Assembly: GCA_002338505.1 (NCBI GenBank)
Contig: DDIK01000130.1
Coordinates: forward strand, 1 to 16,630
Direction of reading: 5' to 3'
DNA: 16,630 nucleotides
DNA from: Bacteriovorax sp. UBA1852
Lineage (GTDB): Bacteria; Bdellovibrionota; Bacteriovoracia; Bacteriovoracales; Bacteriovoracaceae
Shown here: in pieces, positions 12,479 to 16,630 of the stretch
How positions within the stretch are numbered: position 1 is the first letter of the stretch
Layout: each line of letters opens with the position of its first letter
Translations under genes and position numbers: made by a program
The notes under the pieces: model-generated
What the model saw: the letters and a program-made list of their open reading frames with translations, nothing else
Database searches by the model: none
What the model was told of the DNA's origin: nothing

Positions 12479-13327
12479 TTTATCTTCTCTTGGAACATAC
12501 CAGCACTTTGGACGTAGCCCAAACTTATCCTCATATGTATTACAGTTTCCATGATTGTATAAGACAAGATTTAACTCTGTATTTGGATTCTTATTGCATA
12601 ATGATCCTTGAAATAATGTATCAAGACGACATTGTGGCTTTGGATAACCATTAAAAACAATAAACATTTTTACATAAGGATCAGGAGTTTCCAGTTTTAA
12701 AGTTCCTCTCTTAAAACCCTTAAGTTCTTCAATTGTATTGGCCATATCTCTATTGGCAACATTTACGCGAATACATATTTCATAGTCTTCATTTGTTTTT
12801 CCATATACTCTTGCACACTCTTTCTTGGCCAATGGGTGTACTTTCGCGAGGTTTGCTTTGAGTTGATGATTCTCACCTTGAACGACTCTTTTGAAACATT
12901 TAGATGTAGAGAAATAATCGGCCTGACCTTCGCTTGTTATATTGTTGTAAGGCTTAACAGTTGGTGCGCCACCAATTAAGTGGCCTACTTCATGACATAG
13001 TATAAGTAGAAATGAATCATCACTTACGGGGGCGAAGCGGTAGAGTCCTCCAAAAACTTTGATTTGATATTGTCCATCTTTAGACCTTCCAGCTGCAGCA
13101 TTCACTCTGTCATTATCCCATTCTCTTGTTATAAAAAAGTGTCCACGCTGCTCATTTACTAGGGGGGTGTAAATTTTTTCTATTTTATCAATAAGCTTAT
13201 TGAATCTAATTTCTTCAGTGAGGTTTTCCGTCTGTGGAACTCTAAGATCATTCTCAGGAATAAGACTTGCTTGAAGGCTTGTAGAAATTGTTATTTGGCA
13301 TATTAGTAATATCAGTATCTTAAACAT
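12473..13327 (-). CDS. Secreted zinc metalloprotease (HExxH, M48-like), cysteine-rich
   Basis: Predicted exported metalloprotease of 284 residues. A signal peptide (MFKILILLICQITISTSLQA) is followed by an N-terminal region to about 70, then a catalytic core. CHEVGHLIGG (HExxH at 112-116) supplies two zinc ligands and the base Glu113, and SEGQADYFS (Glu133, Asp137) matches the third-ligand E-x-x-A-D pattern of M48-like gluzincins. The mature chain holds eight cysteines (111, 144, 171, 185, 233, 244, 262, 275), enough for four disulfides, which fits a periplasmic or extracellular enzyme. I start at ATG 13327: AAGGAA lies just upstream and the signal peptide begins there, whereas an in-frame ATG at 13402 would put it inside the chain. 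No propeptide is obvious. It diverges from another exported protein gene 92 bases away. Exact family is uncertain. Confidence 0.82.
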   Translation of the reverse strand: MFKILILLICQITISTSLQASLIPENDLRVPQTENLTEEIRFNKLIDKIEKIYTPLVNEQRGHFFITREWDNDRVNAAAGRSKDGQYQIKVFGGLYRFAPVSDDSFLLILCHEVGHLIGGAPTVKPYNNITSEGQADYFSTSKCFKRVVQGENHQLKANLAKVHPLAKKECARVYGKTNEDYEICIRVNVANRDMANTIEELKGFKRGTLKLETPDPYVKMFIVFNGYPKPQCRLDTLFQGSLCNKNPNTELNLVLYNHGNCNTYEDKFGLRPKCWYVPREDKL

Positions 13328-13419
13328 GAGTGTTCCTTTTTTTAGTATGTTTTTATTACACATTTCTTCTTCAAAATCTATAAATATGCTACGAAGTGAC
13401 AAAAAAAATGGAGGAATTT

Positions 13420-14133
13420 ATGAGGCAAGCATTACTTGGGCTTCTATTAGTCGCTAATACTGCAATGGCAAGCACAGCTGTATATGAATTTAATAATAAG
13501 AATACTTATGTCCTAAAGAAAGTTGAAGGTCAGAAATTCTATAAGAATCTAAAAGCCTCTATTACAACAAATCAAGCTAGAAATGGTGTTACCAGCAATA
13601 GTGAAACTTCTAATTTTGACCCAGAGCTACTCACTTTAGAATTTACTGGAGACTATGAAGATGGTGTAGTAAATCTTAAGGCAAAAGCACAAGTAGACTT
13701 TATGAATGATTTAGATCAACAGGTCCAAACAAATGGTACTGTCGGCCAGTTTGTTTATCGTACCGTTGTTAGACCCGTAATAAAGTTCTTCTTATTAGAC
13801 TCTCTAGCAGATGAAACAACGAGCGTATCTGATTCAGGTAAGGTAACAATTCTTTCGGATGCACCACTTAGAGCAGATGTTAAAACTAGTTTCTTTTATA
13901 AGCACAAACTTAAGTCTGTTAAAGTTGAAAGTAATGAAGTGGCCAGAGTTTTAGGCCCTCAACTTTCAAAAGAAGCTCAACTTAATACAATTCTTAAGAC
14001 AATAGCTTCCGGTGGAGAATTTAGTGACATCACTGCAGTTAACGTTCAGGCTTCAGACCTTGAGTGTAGCGCTAAAGGTGATAATCTTAATTGTGAGTTT
14101 GAGTCTCAAGTAACAGTAGAAGTCGCTTACTAA
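13420..14133 (+). CDS. Small secreted protein of unknown function
   Basis: I do not recognise this 237-residue protein. It has a clear signal peptide (MRQALLGLLLVANTAMA, cleavage about residue 17) and no further membrane segment except a short hydrophobic patch around 120 (VIKFFLLDSLAD). The mature part alternates charged and hydrophobic residues in a beta-rich pattern (LLTLEFTGDYEDGVVNLKAKAQVDF, KVTILSD, VKTSFFYKHKLKSVKVES). Two cysteines near the C-terminus lie in LECSAKGDNLNCEFE, 10 residues apart, and could form a disulfide loop. ATG 13420 has a strong GGAGG five bases upstream, which decides the start over an in-frame upstream ATG. It is divergent from the metalloprotease, and both products are exported, so joint regulation is possible. 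The stop overlaps the convergent grxB stop. Confidence 0.82.
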   Translation: MRQALLGLLLVANTAMASTAVYEFNNKNTYVLKKVEGQKFYKNLKASITTNQARNGVTSNSETSNFDPELLTLEFTGDYEDGVVNLKAKAQVDFMNDLDQQVQTNGTVGQFVYRTVVRPVIKFFLLDSLADETTSVSDSGKVTILSDAPLRADVKTSFFYKHKLKSVKVESNEVARVLGPQLSKEAQLNTILKTIASGGEFSDITAVNVQASDLECSAKGDNLNCEFESQVTVEVAY

Positions 14134-14786
14134 TCTTTCCAAAAATCTTCATGATATTCAAAGCGGGTAAGGCTCTTTACCCGCTTTAAATACTGGTCTA
14201 TCTTTTCACTAAATTGAAATTCTGGAAATATATACATTCCCCATAGATGTGAGGCCAAGCATATATCAAGAATTGTTAACTCGTCACTCTGGTAAAAATC
14301 ACCAAGTTCACTTTCTAACTCTTCTAATGTTTTATTTAACGAGTTAAGATACTGGTCTTTATTTTGAATCAACTTTTTAAATGGACCTCTCTTTACTTCT
14401 TTCTTATCTGTAAAATACTTTCTTGAGGAGTCATTAAACTCTGGTGTCCATATCCAATAAGGCATACATAGAGAGTGGACATCACTTCCAATTTTACTGA
14501 GTAGTTCTTCAAGTTCTTTAAAGCGAGGCTCTTTAATAAGTTCATTTTTTAATATATTTCTTTGATCAAGACGTTGGATAATCTGTAAGCTTTCATTTGA
14601 AGTCGTCTCGTCTTCGTCTCCATCTTTAAATTCAAAGATCGGTAGCATTTTCTTACCCATCAGATCAAGAGGGGTCTTTTCATCATCATAAGGTAGCACG
14701 ATAGACTTATATTCTAGATTGAGTAGTCCTAAGGCCATACGTACTCTTACGCAAAATGGACAATGAACATAGTGATATAACTTCAT
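14130..14786 (-). CDS. grxB: Glutaredoxin 2 (GrxB-type, GST-fold)
   Basis: Cytoplasmic glutathione-dependent thiol-disulfide oxidoreductase. The 218-residue length equals that of GrxB, much longer than classical glutaredoxins because of a C-terminal helical GST-like domain. The thioredoxin-fold domain (1-75) begins MKLYHYVHCPFC with the redox pair Cys9/Cys12, and continues with LPYDDEKTPLDLMGKKMLPIFE (the cis-Pro site) and SNESLQIIQRLD (glutathione gamma-Glu contact). The C-terminal domain (about 85-218) has DICLASHLWGMYIFPEF. ATG 14786 has AAGGAG five bases upstream and a near-consensus promoter. The 3' end overlaps the convergent secreted-protein gene by four bases and contains a perfect inverted repeat within the codons for KRVKSLTRFE. 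Confidence 0.93.
   Translation of the reverse strand: MKLYHYVHCPFCVRVRMALGLLNLEYKSIVLPYDDEKTPLDLMGKKMLPIFEFKDGDEDETTSNESLQIIQRLDQRNILKNELIKEPRFKELEELLSKIGSDVHSLCMPYWIWTPEFNDSSRKYFTDKKEVKRGPFKKLIQNKDQYLNSLNKTLEELESELGDFYQSDELTILDICLASHLWGMYIFPEFQFSEKIDQYLKRVKSLTRFEYHEDFWKD
14160..14187. terminator. Perfect 11-base-pair hairpin near the convergent gene ends
   Basis: AAAGCGGGTAA (14160-14170) and TTACCCGCTTT (14177-14187) are exact reverse complements around a six-base loop. The repeat lies inside the last codons of grxB and 27 bases past the stop of the secreted-protein gene. On the plus strand it ends in TTT followed by AAATA, so the T-run is weak. It could still end or stabilise the plus transcript, or act in both directions. 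Presence of the hairpin is certain; terminator function is inference. Confidence 0.55.
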
Positions 14787-14816
14787 ATTAACTCCTTAAT
14801 AATTTTGAACTTTCCT

Positions 14817-14846
14817 ATTATAGAATTGCGCAGTGTTTACTGACAA
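14817..14846 (-). promoter_or_regulatory. Near-consensus sigma-70 promoter for grxB
   Basis: On the minus strand TTGTCA (14846-14841, five of six) and a perfect TATAAT (14822-14817) are 18 bases apart. Transcription would start near 14810, leaving about 24 bases of leader that include the AAGGAG ribosome site at 14797-14792. Confidence 0.7.
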
Positions 14847-14896
14847 GGCGAATGACTGACTGTAGCATTTTAAAATAACAATTCATGGAGTGAATA

Positions 14897-16630
14897 GTGT
14901 CATTTTCAATGATAACGACGGATCGTCGCTTTTGGCCTTTATTTTGGACACAATTTCTAGGTGCGGCAAATGATAATCTCTTTAAAAATGCACTGGTCAT
15001 TTTAATCACATATAAGAATGTGGAATTAATGGGTCTTGATTCAAAGACTATTGTCGCGTTGGCCGGAGCTATTTTTATTCTCCCGTATGTCACTTTCTCT
15101 GCGACTGCCGGTCAAATAGCAGACCACTATGATAAGTCTGATGTTATTAAGGCGACAAAGTTCTCTGAGCTCATCATTATGTGTATTGCAGCGACGGGCT
15201 TCATCACAGAGAGCTATGGTCTCTTGCTCTTTACTCTCTTTCTTATGGGTGCTCAAAGTGCCTTCTTTTCACCTGTTAAATTTGGCTCCTTGCCAGAGAT
15301 TTTAAAACGCGATGAAATTACTCTTGGAAATGCCTTTATTGGTGCAGGTACTTTTGTGGCGATCCTTATTGGGACAATTCTAGGTGGTGTATCAGCAGCA
15401 AGTACAAATGCCCAAACCTTTACGAGTATAGGAATTATTCTTGCGGCATTAATTGGCATCGTGACAGCTTTTCAACAACGCAAGATTGGAATTAATCATG
15501 ATCGTGTGAAGATTGATTATTCTTTTGTAAGGCCAACTTTTGATATTTTAAAACTTTCTATTAAAGAGAAGAAAGTCTTCCATGCAATTATCGGAATTTC
15601 ATGGTTTTGGTTCTTTGGTGCATGTATCTTATCGCTGCTTCCAGAGATTTGTAAGGTGATCTTTAAAGGTGATCAAATAGTTGGAACAATATTACTTGCA
15701 ACCTTTACTATTGGTATGGGAACAGGTGCTTTTCTTTGTAATAAGCTCTCTGAAAAAAGAGTTGAAGTAGGTATGGTTCCTCTAGCCGCTATCGGTATGT
15801 CTATTTTTCTTCTTGATCTCTGTTACACAACTAAACATTGGGTCTCTCCATTTACTGAGCTTGTAGGTCCTGAGTTGTTCTTTACTAGTCCTGGGTCCTA
15901 TCGCGCAGTATTTGATCTCTTTATGGTAACGACTTTTGGGGGAATGTATATTATTCCTCAACAAGCTTATCTTCAAACAAGATCAAAGCCTTCTTTTCTT
16001 GCTCGAATGATTGCTGCTAATAATATTTGGAATGCTGTGTTTATGGTCTTGGCAGGAGTTATGCTGATGGGTCTACACGCTTTTGAAGTAAGCCTCGCGA
16101 ACATACTTGGACTTCTTGCTGTTCTCAATATGTTTATTGTGGCCTTAGTCTATCTCTTTTATGTGAAATATATGTGGAGATTTATCGCAGGCATTATCAC
16201 GAAGACATTTTATAAATTTGAATACGATGGGAGGGAGAATATTCCAACTGATGGCCCCGTTATCATTGCTGCTAATCATGTGAGCTTTGTTGACTGGCTC
16301 TTTATTATGACTGTCGCGCCAAGACCTATTCATTGGGTCATTGATCATGTCTATTATTATAAACCAATTCTTAAGACGATGTTTAAGCATGCTGGATTAA
16401 TACCAATTGCAACTCGCCGAGAAAGTACGGAGCTTCTTAATAAAGCTTTTTTAAATATTAACTCAGTTCTTACTAGTCACCAATGCTTAGGAATTTTTCC
16501 AGAAGGCTATCTTACTCGAAATGGCCTTCCTCGAAAATTCCAACCAGGTATAAAGAGAATCGTTGGCGAAACAAAGGCACAGGTTGTTCCTGTGGTCATT
16601 AATGGAGCTTGGGGAAGTTACTTCTCTCAT
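14897..16630 (+). CDS. MFS transporter fused to PlsC-type acyltransferase (Aas/LplT-like), C-terminus cut by window edge
   Basis: Inner-membrane fusion protein likely taking up lysophospholipids and re-acylating them. The frame is open to the window end (578 residues seen). Residues about 10-425 are an MFS-type transporter with some 11-12 hydrophobic segments and the LplT-like start FWTQFLGAANDNLFKNALV; LPYVTFSATAGQIADHYDKS carries the MFS loop 2-3 pattern. Residues from about 435 form a glycerolipid acyltransferase: NHVSFVDW (NHxxxxD, His461/Asp466) and FPEG (534-537) are both intact. In related fusions an acyl-activating AMP-binding domain follows; whether it does here lies beyond the window. 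The start is GTG 14897, with GGAG six bases upstream; ATG 14909 is in frame but too far from that site. It diverges from grxB. Confidence 0.9.
   Translation, partial: MSFSMITTDRRFWPLFWTQFLGAANDNLFKNALVILITYKNVELMGLDSKTIVALAGAIFILPYVTFSATAGQIADHYDKSDVIKATKFSELIIMCIAATGFITESYGLLLFTLFLMGAQSAFFSPVKFGSLPEILKRDEITLGNAFIGAGTFVAILIGTILGGVSAASTNAQTFTSIGIILAALIGIVTAFQQRKIGINHDRVKIDYSFVRPTFDILKLSIKEKKVFHAIIGISWFWFFGACILSLLPEICKVIFKGDQIVGTILLATFTIGMGTGAFLCNKLSEKRVEVGMVPLAAIGMSIFLLDLCYTTKHWVSPFTELVGPELFFTSPGSYRAVFDLFMVTTFGGMYIIPQQAYLQTRSKPSFLARMIAANNIWNAVFMVLAGVMLMGLHAFEVSLANILGLLAVLNMFIVALVYLFYVKYMWRFIAGIITKTFYKFEYDGRENIPTDGPVIIAANHVSFVDWLFIMTVAPRPIHWVIDHVYYYKPILKTMFKHAGLIPIATRRESTELLNKAFLNINSVLTSHQCLGIFPEGYLTRNGLPRKFQPGIKRIVGETKAQVVPVVINGAWGSYFSH

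Noticed and set aside
12448..12654. Plus-strand open frame of 68 codons across the EamA/metalloprotease junction
   Set aside because: It lies antisense to the metalloprotease C-terminus, whose Cys-rich sequence is coherent, and has no promoter or ribosome site.
13328..13402. Longer N-terminus for the metalloprotease from ATG 13402
   Set aside because: It would put 25 residues before a complete signal peptide and ignore the AAGGAA site just ahead of ATG 13327.
14818..15459. Several overlapping minus-strand open frames opposite the MFS-PlsC gene
   Set aside because: They are antisense to a continuous, recognisable transporter frame, have no family features, and lack ribosome sites.
1..16630. 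tRNA, rRNA, CRISPR array, insertion sequence or phage integration site
   Set aside because: No cloverleaf-like segment, spaced short repeats, transposase or integrase frame, or terminal repeats were seen; almost the whole window is coding.

Overview
The window is a compact, AT-rich bacterial chromosomal segment with 16 supported protein genes, two of them cut by the window edges. I see no RNA genes, mobile elements or CRISPR. Low GC, dense packing, several exported proteins (two lipoproteins, two signal-peptide proteins of unknown role, a secreted metalloprotease), an MFS-acyltransferase fusion and a delta-60/Calx-beta surface protein suggest a marine Bdellovibrio-like bacterium such as Bacteriovorax/Halobacteriovorax. 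That placement is inference from gene content; no marker was searched.

Left part (1-5267): the start of hisS (minus) diverges from an M23 endopeptidase lipoprotein (plus). The M23 gene converges on a YdcZ-family membrane protein (minus), which diverges from rmuC (plus). After rmuC comes a previously easy-to-miss 38-codon membrane peptide gene with its own promoter. It overlaps a two-part glycosyltransferase gene, which converges on an alpha/beta-hydrolase esterase (minus).

Middle (5288-11122): the esterase lies 20 bases downstream of an 865-residue lipoprotein on the same strand. That lipoprotein carries an Ig-like segment, Calx-beta-like segments and seven delta-60 repeats, so the two genes are probably co-transcribed. 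A 275-base divergent spacer separates the lipoprotein from a 711-residue secreted protein that I do not recognise. Ribosomal protein L25/Ctc follows, closed by a clear Rho-independent terminator.

Right part (11124-16630): an extended -10 promoter seems to start transcription at or next to the ATG of an Mpo1-like (DUF962) gene, which is coupled through a GTGA overlap to an EamA transporter. The EamA gene converges on a secreted HExxH metalloprotease (minus). This diverges from a small secreted protein (plus), which converges on glutaredoxin 2 (minus, with a near-consensus promoter). The window ends inside an MFS transporter fused to a PlsC-type acyltransferase, an Aas/LplT-like lysophospholipid recycling protein.

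Two architectural themes stand out. All four convergent gene pairs overlap at their stop codons, by 4 to 36 bases. Six of 16 genes appear to start with GTG or TTG; five of these have a well-placed Shine-Dalgarno sequence and one uses a stop/start overlap. Most genes are housekeeping or envelope functions. The least explained parts are the delta-60/Calx-beta lipoprotein, the 711-residue secreted protein, the 38-residue peptide, and the metalloprotease/secreted-protein pair.
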